NCBI GenBank assembly: GCA_026417975.1
Contig: JAOACD010000016.1
Span: forward strand, 234,913 to 298,912
Length of the DNA stretch: 64,000 nt
Source of the DNA: Melioribacter sp.
GTDB lineage: Bacteria > Bacteroidota > Ignavibacteria > Ignavibacteriales > Melioribacteraceae
Reading direction: 5' to 3'
Shown here: in pieces, positions 55,519-64,000 of the stretch
How the letters are laid out: the number at the start of each line of letters is the position of its first letter
How positions within the stretch are numbered: position 1 is the stretch's first letter
Notes under the pieces: model-generated
Databases searched by the model: none
What the model was told of the DNA's origin: nothing
The model's input: only the letters and a program-made list of their open reading frames with translations
Position numbers and translations under genes: made by a program

Positions 55519-55850
55519 TTACTATGTTCCTTTTTTCTTATTGGAATTGCATTAATAACTTTTATTACAGGCATATCCATTACTGTTTTAGTCTCACTAA
55601 ATTGGATATAGAAGTAATTACCTTGTTGTTTATAAAGTTCTTTTTCTAACTCATTATCGCATTCTAAAATAAATAGTTTATCGTTATCTGTTTTGATTGC
55701 AAGCTTTGCAAAAGGTTCGTTACCTACAACTGTAATATATCCCTTTATAAAATTTTCTTCTAAACCAATTTTTTTGCACGAGCAGCAAGAAGAAAAGATT
55801 ACGGGGATAAATATTATAAAGATGCCTAATAAAATTTTTTTAATTTGCAT
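55515..55850 (-). CDS. Small lipoprotein, function unknown
   Basis: A 111-residue protein with a lipoprotein signal (LLGIFIIFIPVIFSSC; acylated Cys22, followed by CSCKK). The rest is a small beta-rich domain of about 80 residues (YITVVGNEPFAKLAIKTDNDK, then FYIQFSETKTV). I do not recognise the family. Translation is coupled to the M30-like peptidase (ATGA overlap), so it may be a maturation, inhibitor or docking partner of that enzyme; this is inference from position alone. Confidence 0.7.
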   Translation of the reverse strand: MQIKKILLGIFIIFIPVIFSSCCSCKKIGLEENFIKGYITVVGNEPFAKLAIKTDNDKLFILECDNELEKELYKQQGNYFYIQFSETKTVMDMPVIKVINAIPIRKKEHSK

Positions 55851-56027
55851 AATTTCCCTTCTTAATTTAAAAACAGAAAAATTTTATTGTTTGTTCACAA
55901 GTTTTTAATATTTTATTCTTAATATACAGAATTTTCATTTATAAGTAAGTGGTTTAATTTCCATTTTTGATGTGATATTTGTTATATCACAAATAGTATT
56001 AATATTTTAATTAGCAATAGCATTTCT

Positions 56028-56035
56028 TATCTTTG
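56028..56035 (+). promoter_or_regulatory. TAnnTTTG motif before proS
   Basis: TATCTTTG matches the Bacteroidota -7 consensus and lies 31 bases before the proS ATG. No clear -33 TTG is present at 17-23 bases upstream, so it is weak. Confidence 0.25.
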
Positions 56036-56066
56036 TAGTTAAATTTTTTAATTAAGAGACCAAAAT

Positions 56067-57761
56067 ATGAGATTTAGTAAGTCATTTATACCTACATTAA
56101 AAGAAACACCTGCAGAAGCAGTTATTCCAAGCCATATATTAATGATAAGAGCAGGATTAGTTCGACAACTTTCGGCTGGTATTTATACTTGGTTACCTAT
56201 TGGTTATAAAGTGCTTAGGAAAATAATGGATATAATTCGAGAAGAGATGAATGCAATTGGCGGGCAAGAGTTTCATTATCCTGCATTAAATCCTAAGGAG
56301 ATATGGGAGCAAACAGGAAGAGTAGAGGCTTTTGGTGATATTATGTTTCAAGTTAAAAATCGTGATTATGTTTTAGCTCCTACGCATGAAGAAATAGTAG
56401 CTTGGCATGCTAAAGGAAATGTTACTTCTTATAAAGATTTACCACAAATCTGGTATCAAATTCAAACTAAATTTCGAAACGAGCCTCGTCCTCGTAGCGG
56501 TGTTATTAGAGGAAGACAATTTATTATGAAAGATTCTTATTCTCTCGATAGGACTTTTGAAGATTTAGATAAATCATACGAGCTTCATGATAAAGCTTAC
56601 AGAAAAATATTTGAGAGATGTAAATTGAAATTTTTTGTAGTAGGTGCATCAAGTGGAGCAATGGGAGGTAGTAAATCAGAAGAATTTATGGTAAGAAGTG
56701 ACGCTGGCGAAGATACAGTAGCATATTGTGAAAACTGTGGATATGCTGCTAATGTAGAAGTAGCTCAATCAATTGCAGAGCCAGCAAAAAGACATACTGA
56801 AAGTAAACAACTTTATGAAATACATACACCAAATGTAAAATCTATTGACGAATTATGCGCATTCTTAAATATTGATGAGCATGAAACAGCAAAGTCGAGA
56901 GTATATATCCATAATAACAATCCTGTTTTAGTTCTAATGCTTGGTAATGATGAAGTAAATGAAACTAAACTTCAATCTGTGCTAGGGGGAAATGTTCGAC
57001 CGGCTCACCCCGACGAATTGAAAGAAATTGCAGGAGCAGATGCTGGTTCAATTGGACCTATAGGATTTAAGTACAGGATAATAGCAGATAATTTGTTAAA
57101 AGATGCCAATAATCTTTACAGTGGGGCAAATAAAAATGATTACCACATTGGTGGAATTGATTTAATGCGTGATGTTCCAAATATCGAATATTACGATTTA
57201 AGAGTTGTTGAAAACGGTGAAAAATGTATTCGTTGCAATTCAAATCTAGAGGTCTTCAGGGCAATAGAGCTTGGACATATTTTTAAACTTGGAACAAAAT
57301 ATTCAGAAGCTCTTGGTGTTAACTATCTTGATGAAAATGGTAAAGAACATCCAATTGTAATGGGAAGTTATGGAATTGGTGTTGAAAGAATTCTTGCTTG
57401 CTATTTAGAACAAAATTATGACGAAAAAGGAATAATATGGCAAAAGCCTCTTGCACCTTTCGATATCCATTTGATTGGATTAAATATGAAGAATTCTGAA
57501 ATAAAGGATACATGTGAAAAATTATATGATGAACTTCAAAAAAATGGTTTTGAAGTAATTTATGACGATAGATACGAAGTAAGTGCAGGATTTAAGTTTA
57601 ATGATGCAGATTTACTTGGAGTGCCAGTTCAAATAATTGTGGGCGAAAAAAACTTGAAAAATAATTCAGTGGAAATTAAAATAAGAAGAACAGGCGAAAA
57701 ATTTGTTGTTCCACTTGATGAATTAAACCAAAAGCTTCAGTTTATTTTGAAAGAAAATTAG
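56067..57761 (+). CDS. proS: Prolyl-tRNA synthetase (bacterial type with editing domain)
   Basis: ProRS charges tRNA-Pro. The 564-residue protein has TPAEAVIPSHILMIRAGLVRQLSAGIYTWLP, the class II motif 2 region KFRNEPRPRSGVIRGRQFIMKDSYS, and an inserted YbaK-like editing domain (about 235-385). HIFKLGTKYSEALG, the motif 3 region GSYGIGVERILAC and a C-terminal anticodon-binding domain (about 470-564) follow. The 216-base upstream gap includes an 8-bp-arm inverted repeat at 55971-55991. Confidence 0.95.
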   Translation: MRFSKSFIPTLKETPAEAVIPSHILMIRAGLVRQLSAGIYTWLPIGYKVLRKIMDIIREEMNAIGGQEFHYPALNPKEIWEQTGRVEAFGDIMFQVKNRDYVLAPTHEEIVAWHAKGNVTSYKDLPQIWYQIQTKFRNEPRPRSGVIRGRQFIMKDSYSLDRTFEDLDKSYELHDKAYRKIFERCKLKFFVVGASSGAMGGSKSEEFMVRSDAGEDTVAYCENCGYAANVEVAQSIAEPAKRHTESKQLYEIHTPNVKSIDELCAFLNIDEHETAKSRVYIHNNNPVLVLMLGNDEVNETKLQSVLGGNVRPAHPDELKEIAGADAGSIGPIGFKYRIIADNLLKDANNLYSGANKNDYHIGGIDLMRDVPNIEYYDLRVVENGEKCIRCNSNLEVFRAIELGHIFKLGTKYSEALGVNYLDENGKEHPIVMGSYGIGVERILACYLEQNYDEKGIIWQKPLAPFDIHLIGLNMKNSEIKDTCEKLYDELQKNGFEVIYDDRYEVSAGFKFNDADLLGVPVQIIVGEKNLKNNSVEIKIRRTGEKFVVPLDELNQKLQFILKEN

Positions 57762-57941
57762 TATAAAGATATTCTGCTGAAATAAAAAGATAACAAAAGT
57801 TACAGATATTATTATTTTCTATGTTTAAAAACATAGGATTACTTAAAGTAAATTTAATAATGTTTATCTTTCCTTTCTGTACTGCTCAAAATTACTATAG
57901 AAAATTGAGTATATAGAAGAAAAATCTTTTACATTTTATTT

Positions 57942-58619
57942 ATGAATCCAACCTTATATATTGTTTCAACCCCTATAGGAAATTATGAAGATATTACATT
58001 GCGGGCTTTGAAAGTTTTAAAAGAAGTTGATTTCATAATATGCGAAGAGTTTAAGGAAGCAAAAAGATTACTTTCGCATTATAATATTAACAAAGAACTT
58101 TTTGCTTTAAATGAACATAATGAAAAGGATGTTTCAGTAGAATTATTACAAAAAATAAAAGAAGGCAAAAAAGTAGCCTTAATTTCTGATTGTGGAACAC
58201 CACTTTTTTCTGACCCGGGTTATTTACTTGTACAACTTTGCATCGAGTCGAAAATTGAAATTATTCCAGTACCAGGGGCAAATTCATTGCTGCCTGCTCT
58301 TGTTGGTTCTGGATTTAAATTAAATAAATTCTATTATGCTGGATGGCTTTCGCAAAAGAAAGAGTTGAGAAAAAAAGAATTATATCAATTAAAATCGATA
58401 AAAGAATTAATCGTATTAATGGAAACTCCTTATCGATTAAAATTAATTTTGAATGATATTGTTAATGTTTTTGGAGAAAAAATAAAAATAGCCTTGGCTT
58501 TTAATTTAACATTGCCTACAGAAAAGTTTTTTAGAGGTAATGCTTCTGATATATTAAAAGTAGTGGAAAAAGAAAATCTTAAAGGAGAATTTGTAATAAT
58601 TATTGATAACAGGAATTAA
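57942..58619 (+). CDS. rsmI: RsmI-like 16S rRNA 2'-O-methyltransferase
   Basis: A 225-residue tetrapyrrole-methylase-fold protein. It has LYIVSTPIGNYEDITLRALKVL, LISDCGTPLFSDPG, VPGANSLLPALVGSG and YAGWLSQKK in the order of RsmI, which methylates C1402 ribose. The AEDTR motif of standard RsmI reads ICEEFKEAKRLLSHY here and the later YESPHR reads METPYRL. It is also short for RsmI (about 270-290). It could therefore be the RsmI paralogue found in the Bacteroidota rather than the main enzyme. Confidence 0.75.
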   Translation: MNPTLYIVSTPIGNYEDITLRALKVLKEVDFIICEEFKEAKRLLSHYNINKELFALNEHNEKDVSVELLQKIKEGKKVALISDCGTPLFSDPGYLLVQLCIESKIEIIPVPGANSLLPALVGSGFKLNKFYYAGWLSQKKELRKKELYQLKSIKELIVLMETPYRLKLILNDIVNVFGEKIKIALAFNLTLPTEKFFRGNASDILKVVEKENLKGEFVIIIDNRN

Positions 58620-58715
58620 TAACTTGAAATACTTATTAATTTTTGATAAGATTGCATTAAAATCTTGAACCTTTAGAGTTGTTTTTTAGTTATTTAGATA
58701 AAAAGGGATTTAGCC

Positions 58716-59261
58716 ATGTTAATAGTAGAAGATGTAGATTTAACTCCGAACCCTCAAGCCTTAAAATTTATATTGAATGAAAAATTATTAAAAAGAGAAG
58801 CTCGAAATTTTAAAAGTAAAGAAGAAGCTCAAAACGACCCATTAGCAAAAGGAATATTCGAAATTCCAGGTGTAGTTTCTGTTTTTTATATGGATAAGTT
58901 TATAACTATTGAAAAAGAACCGTCTGTTCAATGGGGTCAAATTCAACGACCTTTTGTAGAGTTTATAAAAAAATTTGATAAGTCGCTTATCCCTCCAGAA
59001 AATGAAGATATACAAATTAGCAAAGAAGAAGAAACAGAATTACTAAGAAAGATTAATGAAATAATTGATACACGTGTGCGGCCAGCATTAGCAGGTGATG
59101 GAGGTGGGCTTGAAGTTAGAGGACTTGAAGGTTTTACTCTTAAAATTAGATACCAAGGTGCTTGTGGTAGCTGTCCCAGTGCTATTAGAGGAACACTTTT
59201 AGCAATTGAAAATCTATTGAAAAGAGAAGTTAATCCTGCAATAGAAGTGATTTCTGATTAA
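58716..59261 (+). CDS. Nfu-type iron-sulfur scaffold protein
   Basis: A 181-residue protein with an N-terminal Nfu domain (about 10-88: LTPNPQALKFILNEKLL, DPLAKGIFEIPGVVSVFYM) and a C-terminal NifU domain (about 108-180: RVRPALAGDGGGLEVRG) whose CGSCPSA holds the CxxC that binds a cluster at a dimer interface. It delivers Fe-S clusters, for which the ferredoxins encoded at 9935-12674 are plausible clients. A short SD (AAAAGGGA) precedes the ATG. Confidence 0.9.
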   Translation: MLIVEDVDLTPNPQALKFILNEKLLKREARNFKSKEEAQNDPLAKGIFEIPGVVSVFYMDKFITIEKEPSVQWGQIQRPFVEFIKKFDKSLIPPENEDIQISKEEETELLRKINEIIDTRVRPALAGDGGGLEVRGLEGFTLKIRYQGACGSCPSAIRGTLLAIENLLKREVNPAIEVISD

Positions 59262-59263
59262 TA

Positions 59264-59295
59264 AAAAAGCCGCTTCTTTTGGAAGCGGCTTTTTA
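59264..59295 (+). terminator. Rho-independent terminator after the Nfu gene
   Basis: The nine-base stem AGCCGCTTC (59268-59276) pairs with 59282-59290 around a five-base loop. It has an A run before and a T run after, so it can work in both directions. Confidence 0.9.
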
Positions 59296-59366
59296 ATATA
59301 GCTTTAGTGTTTTAGCACCTAAGATTTATTAAGATACAGATAGAAAAAGAGTCCCTGCATTAAAAA

Positions 59367-59531
59367 TTATTTTATCTCTGTAACTTTACTTATATCACTT
59401 AACTTTACAAATCTTTCCTGAAATTTGTAAGTGCCATTTGGTGTTCTAATTGTTTTTATCACCTTTACATTTACAAAATTTGGCTTAGTTTTTGCCTTAG
59501 CTTTATCTGCAAATGTTTGTTGTTTTGCCAT
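59367..59531 (-). CDS. Small basic protein, 54 residues (DUF4295-like?)
   Basis: An ATG-to-TAA frame on the minus strand encodes a very basic 54-residue protein: it starts MAKQQTFADKAKAKTK and continues VKVIKTIRTPNGTYKFQER and FVKLSD. TTGGAG lies about 8 bases before the ATG, a good SD. The pattern KVIKxxRxPxGxYxFxE resembles the small DUF4295 proteins of Bacteroidota, which go with ribosomal genes; I hold that link loosely. The size, charge and SD favour a ribosome- or RNA-associated protein. It reads toward the terminator at 59264-59295. Confidence 0.68.
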   Translation of the reverse strand: MAKQQTFADKAKAKTKPNFVNVKVIKTIRTPNGTYKFQERFVKLSDISKVTEIK

Positions 59532-60150
59532 CTAAAAACTCCAATTTTTGAGTGCAAAATCTATAAAAAAAATTGGATATATAAAAACTTTATTTTAATA
59601 AGTGTTGCTACTAAAATTTGTTTTAATAACTTCCTAAGATAAAATCAATTTTCTATGTTTTATAAAAACAAAAATTTTTGTAACAAGCATAACATTCGCA
59701 ATTAATCATTTCTGTAATTATGGTGCCATTCTTATAACTTTTTCCTAGTGATGCTTATTAGAAAGTTTGTCAGTTTTGTTAATGAAACCATTCTTATTCA
59801 GTTACGTCGAAATTATATCTCAAATAGATTAAATAGGAATTATTTGTGCAACTATAGCTTTAATTTTTCGAGGCAAAAGAACTTGGTGTACGAAATCGCA
59901 AGCAGGGATTTTGAATTTGGATATGTAATAATTTTTAATTATCAGACTTGAACTCTTTTAATATTCTTAAAACTTTTTTGAATAAAAGCAATAGAACAAT
60001 TATCATTAAAATTAGGATTAACGATGTAATCATTTCTTAAAATCTTTCATAATGTTTAATGCAATTGTAAAGTAAATTAATTAATTTCAATGTGATGATA
60101 ATCATACATAAAATTAAAAAACTATTAACTAATTATACTTGAGGAACACA
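59532..60150. other. 619-base intergenic stretch
   Basis: This lies between the divergent 54-residue gene and the S9 peptidase gene. It is AT-rich, with no tRNA, terminator or long repeat recognised. A plus-strand frame at 59748-59951 has no SD and no family-like features. A minus-strand frame at 59935-60033 could be a tiny membrane protein. Confidence 0.5.
59935..60033 (-). CDS. Possible 32-residue single-helix membrane protein
   Basis: The frame begins MITSLILILMIIVLLLLF, one long hydrophobic helix, then KKVLRILKEFKSDN, a basic amphipathic tail. This topology is common in real small membrane proteins, but AT-rich DNA yields such frames by chance because T-rich codons encode hydrophobic residues. 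The SD is weak. Kept as a candidate only. Confidence 0.25.
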   Translation of the reverse strand: MITSLILILMIIVLLLLFKKVLRILKEFKSDN

Positions 60151-62814
60151 ATGAAAAAGTTATTATTTATTTTCTTTGCATTCTTAATGAACACCTTTGC
60201 ACAGCTACCCCCAATAATTGACCGTGAGATATTTTTTGGTGATCCTGAGATTTCAGGTGCTCAAATTTCTCCGAATGGTAAGTTTATTACTTTTATTAAG
60301 CCCTTTAATGGAGTTCGCAATATTTGGATTAAGGAAAGAGATCAAAAATTTAAAGAAGCACGTCCATTAACTAACGATACTAAAAGACCAATAACAAATT
60401 ATTTTTGGACATGGGATAGTAAGTATATTTTATATGTTCAAGATCAAGGAGGAAACGAAAATTATAGAGTTTATGCTGTTGATCCTACTCAAGAAGGAGA
60501 CCCTGTTCCACCTGCAAGAGATTTAACACCATTAGAAAATGTAAGAGCTTATATTTATAATGTTCCCAAGAAAACACCAAATGAAATTTATATTGGCTTA
60601 AATGATAGAAATCCTCAGCTTCACGATGTTTATAAATTGAATTTAACAACTGGAGAAAGAACATTAATAAGAAAAAATGACGAAAATGTTGCTGAGTGGG
60701 TTTTTGATTTGGATGGTAATTTGAGATTAGGTATTCGTCAAACAGAAGATGGGGGAACCGAAGTATTAAAGGTAGAAGGTGAAAAATTAATTCCGATATA
60801 TTCTGTTTCGAACGAAGAAACAGTAGAACCATATCGTTTTACACCCGATGGAAAAAGCTTTTACCTGATTTCCAATAAAGGTACAAATGTTGATAAGACA
60901 CAATTGCTTCTATTTGATTTAGAAACAGGCAAAATAAAATACATTGAAAGAGACCCAGAAAATGAAGTTGATTTTGGAGGTGCAATATTTTCTGAAATTA
61001 CAAATGAACTTTTGGCAACTTACTATAGAGCAGATAAAGTAAGAATATATTTTAAAAACAAGGAATTTGAAAAAGCTTTTAATCAATTAAGAAAAGTTGT
61101 GCCTGATGGAGAAATAACAATTCGTTCAATGACAGAAGATGAAAATTTATGGATTGTAAGTGTTTCAAGAGATATTGATCCAGGTTCAACTTATTTGTAT
61201 GATAGAAAAACTGGGAAAGCACAGCTACTTTACAAATCACGACCAGAGCTTCCTACTGAATATCTTGCCGAAATGAAACCAGTTAAATACAAAGCTAAAG
61301 ATGGATTAATAATACCTGCTTATTTGGTATTGCCTAAGGGTATTCCACACAAAAATTTACCTACTGTTATATTTCCACATGGAGGACCTTGGTCTCGGGA
61401 TTTTTGGGGATATAATCCTTACGCACAATTTTTAGCTAATCGTGGTTATGCAGTATTAATGCCTAATTTTAGAGGTTCTGCGGGATTTGGTAAAAAGTTT
61501 TTGAATGCTGGAAATAAACAATGGGGAAGAGGAGCAATGCAGCAAGATATTACCGATGGTGTTAATTATTTGATTAAAGAAGGAATAGCTGATCCGAAAC
61601 GTATTGGTATATTTGGTGGTTCTTATGGTGGTTATGCAACTTTGGCTGGATTAGCTTTTACCCCTGATTTATATGCTGCTGGATTTGATGTTGTTGGTCC
61701 GTCAAATATTATAACACTTTTAAATTCTATTCCTCCTTATTGGGCTCCACTTAAAAAAATATTTAATGTTAGAGTTGGAGATCCTGATAAACCTGAAGAA
61801 AGAAAAATGCTCGAAGAACAATCGCCATTTAATTATGCTAGCAATATAAAAGCACCATTGTTTGTTGTACAAGGTGCAAACGACCCAAGAGTTAAAAAAG
61901 CTGAATCAGACCAAATTGTAGCAGCACTGAGAGATTTAGGTAGACAAGTAGAATATATTGTTGCACCAGATGAAGGTCATGGTTTTTTAGGAAGGGAAAA
62001 TCGGCTTGCTATGATAGTTGCTTTAGAAAAATTCTTTGCAAAGCATTTGGGTGGTAGATGTCAAGCAGATGTAAAACCAGAAATTCAAAAAAGACTCGAT
62101 GAAATTACAGTCGATATAAAAACAGTTACAATACCAAAAAAAGAAGAAACCAGTCAGTTGCTAAAATCTTTTGATGGCTCAAAAATTAATCCAACATCTG
62201 CAAAATATTTAATTAAGATAGAAACCGCAGCTCAAAAGTTTGATATTAATTTAAATAGAAATATTACAAAAACAAATTTGAATGGAAAAGATGTATTTAT
62301 GATTCTTGAAACAGCAACTGGAATGATGGCTGGAAATGATACTTTAATAGTAGATGCAAATACATTATTACCAATTAAAAGAGATATAAAACAAGGACCA
62401 GCAACAGTTCATTTAAAATTTAGCTCGGATAAAGTTGAAGGACAAATTGAAGTTAATTCACAGAAAATGCCTATAAATATCAAAATAGATTCGCCAGTAA
62501 TTACTGAAGGAGCAGGCGTAGAATTGATATTAAGATCGTTGCCTTTAGCTGAAGGTTATAAAACATCATTTAATCAATTAGATATTATGAAAGCTAAAGT
62601 ACAACCTATGATAATTCAAGTTGTTGGTAAAGATAAAATTAATACTTCTTCTGGGGAGTTTAATACTGTAAAAGTTGTTGTTAAACCAGTAGATAGCGAA
62701 GAAGGCATGCAAACTTTATGGCTTGATGAACAGACAAAAGTAGTTGTAAAATCAGAATCTAAACTTGGTGCAATGATGGGAGGTGGCACAGTAACTTTTG
62801 AACTAATTCAGTAA
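60151..62814 (+). CDS. Secreted S9-family peptidase with C-terminal extension
   Basis: An 887-residue exported serine peptidase. The signal peptide is about 1-17 ([17 protein letters not shown]). A beta-propeller (about 25-390) precedes an alpha/beta hydrolase domain with GGSYGGYA (Ser at about 491), QGANDPRV (Asp about 576) and DEGHGF (His about 609). After about residue 650 there is a further 235-residue beta-rich domain (up to [17 protein letters not shown]) not found in ordinary prolyl oligopeptidases and similar to DUF3108-like domains. The ATG at 60151 follows GAGGA; the TTG at 60139 is unlikely. Confidence 0.9.
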   Translation: MKKLLFIFFAFLMNTFAQLPPIIDREIFFGDPEISGAQISPNGKFITFIKPFNGVRNIWIKERDQKFKEARPLTNDTKRPITNYFWTWDSKYILYVQDQGGNENYRVYAVDPTQEGDPVPPARDLTPLENVRAYIYNVPKKTPNEIYIGLNDRNPQLHDVYKLNLTTGERTLIRKNDENVAEWVFDLDGNLRLGIRQTEDGGTEVLKVEGEKLIPIYSVSNEETVEPYRFTPDGKSFYLISNKGTNVDKTQLLLFDLETGKIKYIERDPENEVDFGGAIFSEITNELLATYYRADKVRIYFKNKEFEKAFNQLRKVVPDGEITIRSMTEDENLWIVSVSRDIDPGSTYLYDRKTGKAQLLYKSRPELPTEYLAEMKPVKYKAKDGLIIPAYLVLPKGIPHKNLPTVIFPHGGPWSRDFWGYNPYAQFLANRGYAVLMPNFRGSAGFGKKFLNAGNKQWGRGAMQQDITDGVNYLIKEGIADPKRIGIFGGSYGGYATLAGLAFTPDLYAAGFDVVGPSNIITLLNSIPPYWAPLKKIFNVRVGDPDKPEERKMLEEQSPFNYASNIKAPLFVVQGANDPRVKKAESDQIVAALRDLGRQVEYIVAPDEGHGFLGRENRLAMIVALEKFFAKHLGGRCQADVKPEIQKRLDEITVDIKTVTIPKKEETSQLLKSFDGSKINPTSAKYLIKIETAAQKFDINLNRNITKTNLNGKDVFMILETATGMMAGNDTLIVDANTLLPIKRDIKQGPATVHLKFSSDKVEGQIEVNSQKMPINIKIDSPVITEGAGVELILRSLPLAEGYKTSFNQLDIMKAKVQPMIIQVVGKDKINTSSGEFNTVKVVVKPVDSEEGMQTLWLDEQTKVVVKSESKLGAMMGGGTVTFELIQ

Positions 62815-62850
62815 AAATAAAGTGTCAACTTTTTATAACTATTATATGTA

Positions 62851-62876
62851 AAGACGAGCCTACGGCTCGTCTTTTA
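62851..62876. terminator. Bidirectional terminator between the S9 gene and the DUF6266-like gene
   Basis: The ten-base stem AAGACGAGCC (62851-62860) pairs with 62864-62873 around a TAC loop, with T on the plus side. It lies between convergent genes and can serve both. Confidence 0.85.
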
Positions 62877-62878
62877 TT

Positions 62879-63544
62879 TTATAAAAATTTATAAGCAAAA
62901 GTAGAACTCCAAAAAAACTTTTTCTTAATAGCATTCATACCAATCATTGCAATTAAGCAAAGTCCATTATTATATTTTGATTTTTTTATACTAGTTAAAT
63001 CAATAGTAAAACTTTGCTTTTTATTTTTAACAAAAGATGATACTTCAAACTGATATAGTTTTATAATAAAGTCTAATTTACTCGTTTTATTATTCCAGAG
63101 ATGTATTAAACAAAATAAATAATTTGAATTAAGCAATTCTTCAGCAAGTTTATTGCTCTCTAAAGTTATTTCTAATTTTTCATTCTTAAAATTTATTGGT
63201 ACTTCCGATAATATCAAACCAGGAGGAGTTATTATATTTTTAAGTGATAAAGAGTTTGATTCAGTTAGATTAGTATTAGCTTTTATAAGTTTTTGATATG
63301 CATTAGTTGCTTTAATATTGCATTGCTTCCAAACATTAGATAAAATTGAATTTTTGTTAATTTCTTTAGCTAAAGCAACGGCTAAAGAAAATTTTTGTCT
63401 AGCTACTACCGAAGCTTTGGATTTACTTATTTTTTGTTTAACTGGTTTAGAGTAGACAAATATTTTGCCATTCCTTTCACGAAAAACTACAGACCCCAGA
63501 CTACCTTTAATAGAACCAAATATACTTTTGTTTATAGTTGCCAT
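62879..63544 (-). CDS. DUF6266-like protein
   Basis: A 221-residue protein. The ATG at 63544 gives the N terminus MATINKSIFGSIKGSLGSVV, then FRERNGKIFVYSKPVKQK, which matches the short glycine-rich opening and YxxSxPxK segment of DUF6266 proteins in Bacteroidota. An in-frame start at 63700 would add 52 residues of no clear type. The C-terminal half is beta-rich. The function is unknown; in this family's genomes they are often scattered, sometimes near mobile DNA, as here beside a hairpin array. Confidence 0.6.
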   Translation of the reverse strand: MATINKSIFGSIKGSLGSVVFRERNGKIFVYSKPVKQKISKSKASVVARQKFSLAVALAKEINKNSILSNVWKQCNIKATNAYQKLIKANTNLTESNSLSLKNIITPPGLILSEVPINFKNEKLEITLESNKLAEELLNSNYLFCLIHLWNNKTSKLDFIIKLYQFEVSSFVKNKKQSFTIDLTSIKKSKYNNGLCLIAMIGMNAIKKKFFWSSTFAYKFL

Positions 63545-63686
63545 AGTTTGAATAATATTTATTACTAAATTTAATCGAAAAATAATAGTAAGAAAGCGTA
63601 TCGTATGTGAAGCGTATATGAATCGAATTAGAGATAAGTTTATAGTATTATTGAGATAAGTTTGTAATTGTGTGAAAGATAAAAGA
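63545..63686. other. Promoter region of the DUF6266-like gene, nothing else seen
   Basis: About 140 bases of AT-rich DNA upstream of the minus-strand gene and before the hairpin array. No SD, repeat or RNA gene stood out. Confidence 0.4.
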
Positions 63687-63992
63687 GGCTTTAGCCACAT
63701 TGAATTAATGTGACTAAAGTCAAAAAAGTCTTAGATTATTGTAACTCAGTCAACTAAAGTTGACTGGAATGAAATAAAATAATATTATTTGCAGTTCACT
63801 TCAGTGAACTGAAAAAAGAGAATAGAAAATAAAAATGGCTTTAGCCACATAGGGGATGGGGCTAAAGCCAATGATTTTTTAGATTATAAAAATCAGTCAG
63901 CTCAAGTTGACTGGAATAAAGAAAATTGAAACAAAGAAAATATTTTTTGAAAGAATTTTATCTTAATAGTAGCACTTGACTTTAGTCAAGTG
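63687..63992. repeat. Array of six short hairpins in two triplet blocks (REP-like)
   Basis: Block A has hairpins at 63687-63721, 63747-63766 and 63792-63811; block B has them at 63836-63870, 63894-63913 and 63973-63992. Four of these are 20-bp palindromes with nine-base arms (for example CAGTCAACT AA AGTTGACTG). The first of each block begins GGCTTTAGCCACAT. The blocks share TTAGATTAT and AGTTGACTGGAAT at matching offsets, so one is a diverged tandem copy of the other. One arm in block B has a change that becomes a G-T pair. The pattern resembles REP sequences mobilised by TnpA-REP (RAYT) transposases. It continues to the window edge. Confidence 0.72.
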
Positions 63993-64000
63993 AGAGAAAA

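Noticed and set aside
55971..55991. CRP-type binding site before proS
   Set aside because: TGTGA and TCACA are present but are 11 bases apart, not the 6 of a CRP site. It is noted only as an inverted repeat.
57819..57836. Terminator after proS
   Set aside because: An 8-bp palindrome exists, but no T run follows on either strand.
59748..59951. 67-residue ORF on the plus strand
   Set aside because: No SD, no homology-like pattern, composition like random AT-rich translation.
63687..63992. CRISPR array
   Set aside because: Repeats are palindromes with differing arms and no constant direct repeat, and the spacing is irregular (26-80 bases). No cas gene is nearby.
1..64000. tRNA or rRNA genes
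   Set aside because: Gaps between genes were read for T-arm and acceptor patterns; none formed a cloverleaf by eye. A covariance-model search would be decisive.

Overview
The window is AT-rich bacterial chromosome, about 70% A+T by eye. It most likely comes from the Ignavibacteria/Chlorobi branch of the Bacteroidota group. The evidence is the type IX secretion C-terminal sorting domains (YPNPFNPSTT-type boxes) on two large secreted proteins, two tandem PorV/PorQ-family outer-membrane proteins, a DUF1207-type protein, menaquinone-type UbiE, many lipoproteins together with Lnt, and frequent TTG starts. No rRNA, tRNA or CRISPR array was recognised.

Layout. 1-5404 (+): end of era, an EamA transporter, then a tightly packed run acyP-ispF-dedA-lnt-ltaE with overlaps or 1-2 base gaps. 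5459-8644: a DUF1624-type membrane acyltransferase (-), a PolB-like 3'-5' exonuclease and a TonB-like protein (+), then about 620 bases with at most one tiny membrane ORF. 8645-15534 (+): a sulfur-respiration locus consisting of a MobA-like protein, a MerR regulator with a Cys-rich tail, a Tat-exported molybdopterin oxidoreductase, a four-cluster ferredoxin, an NrfD/PsrC quinol subunit, two half-size YeeE/YedE sulfur transporters and a rhodanese-like membrane protein without the catalytic Cys. It closes with a strong terminator. A perfect 22-bp palindrome sits just before the MerR gene.

15542-26115 (-): ten genes read one way, for envelope and surface work: GT2, DUF1207, M50 protease, an Ig-like lipoprotein, an Asp-box propeller with sorting domain, two PorV-like proteins, a FemAB-like acyltransferase, GT4 and GT9. 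26189-28636 (+): rsmA, a PAP2 phosphatase and ubiE. 28646-34635 (-): efp, tyrA, aroF, a DUF1684 lipoprotein and mutS. 34859-44589 (+): a 1228-residue GH13 protein, an alpha/beta hydrolase, a PLP decarboxylase, a TPR histidine kinase and glyS.

44727-55850: mostly peptidases and secreted proteins. These are an M16 pair (one active, one apparently inactive and fused to a C-terminal domain), a HAD hydrolase, an ArsC-like protein, a DPP III-type lipoprotein, DUF72, FmdB, an FAH-family protein, and an M30-like secreted peptidase with its small lipoprotein neighbour. 56067-59261 (+): proS, an RsmI-like methylase and an Nfu-type Fe-S scaffold. 59367-62814: a 54-residue basic protein gene (-) and a secreted S9 peptidase (+). 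The end holds a DUF6266-like gene (-) and an array of six short hairpins in two triplet blocks running to the window edge.

Most notable: the sulfur locus as a regulated unit; an EF-P whose modified-lysine position is Asn; a glyS that seems to start at ATC; the unlisted 54-residue gene; and the terminal hairpin array.
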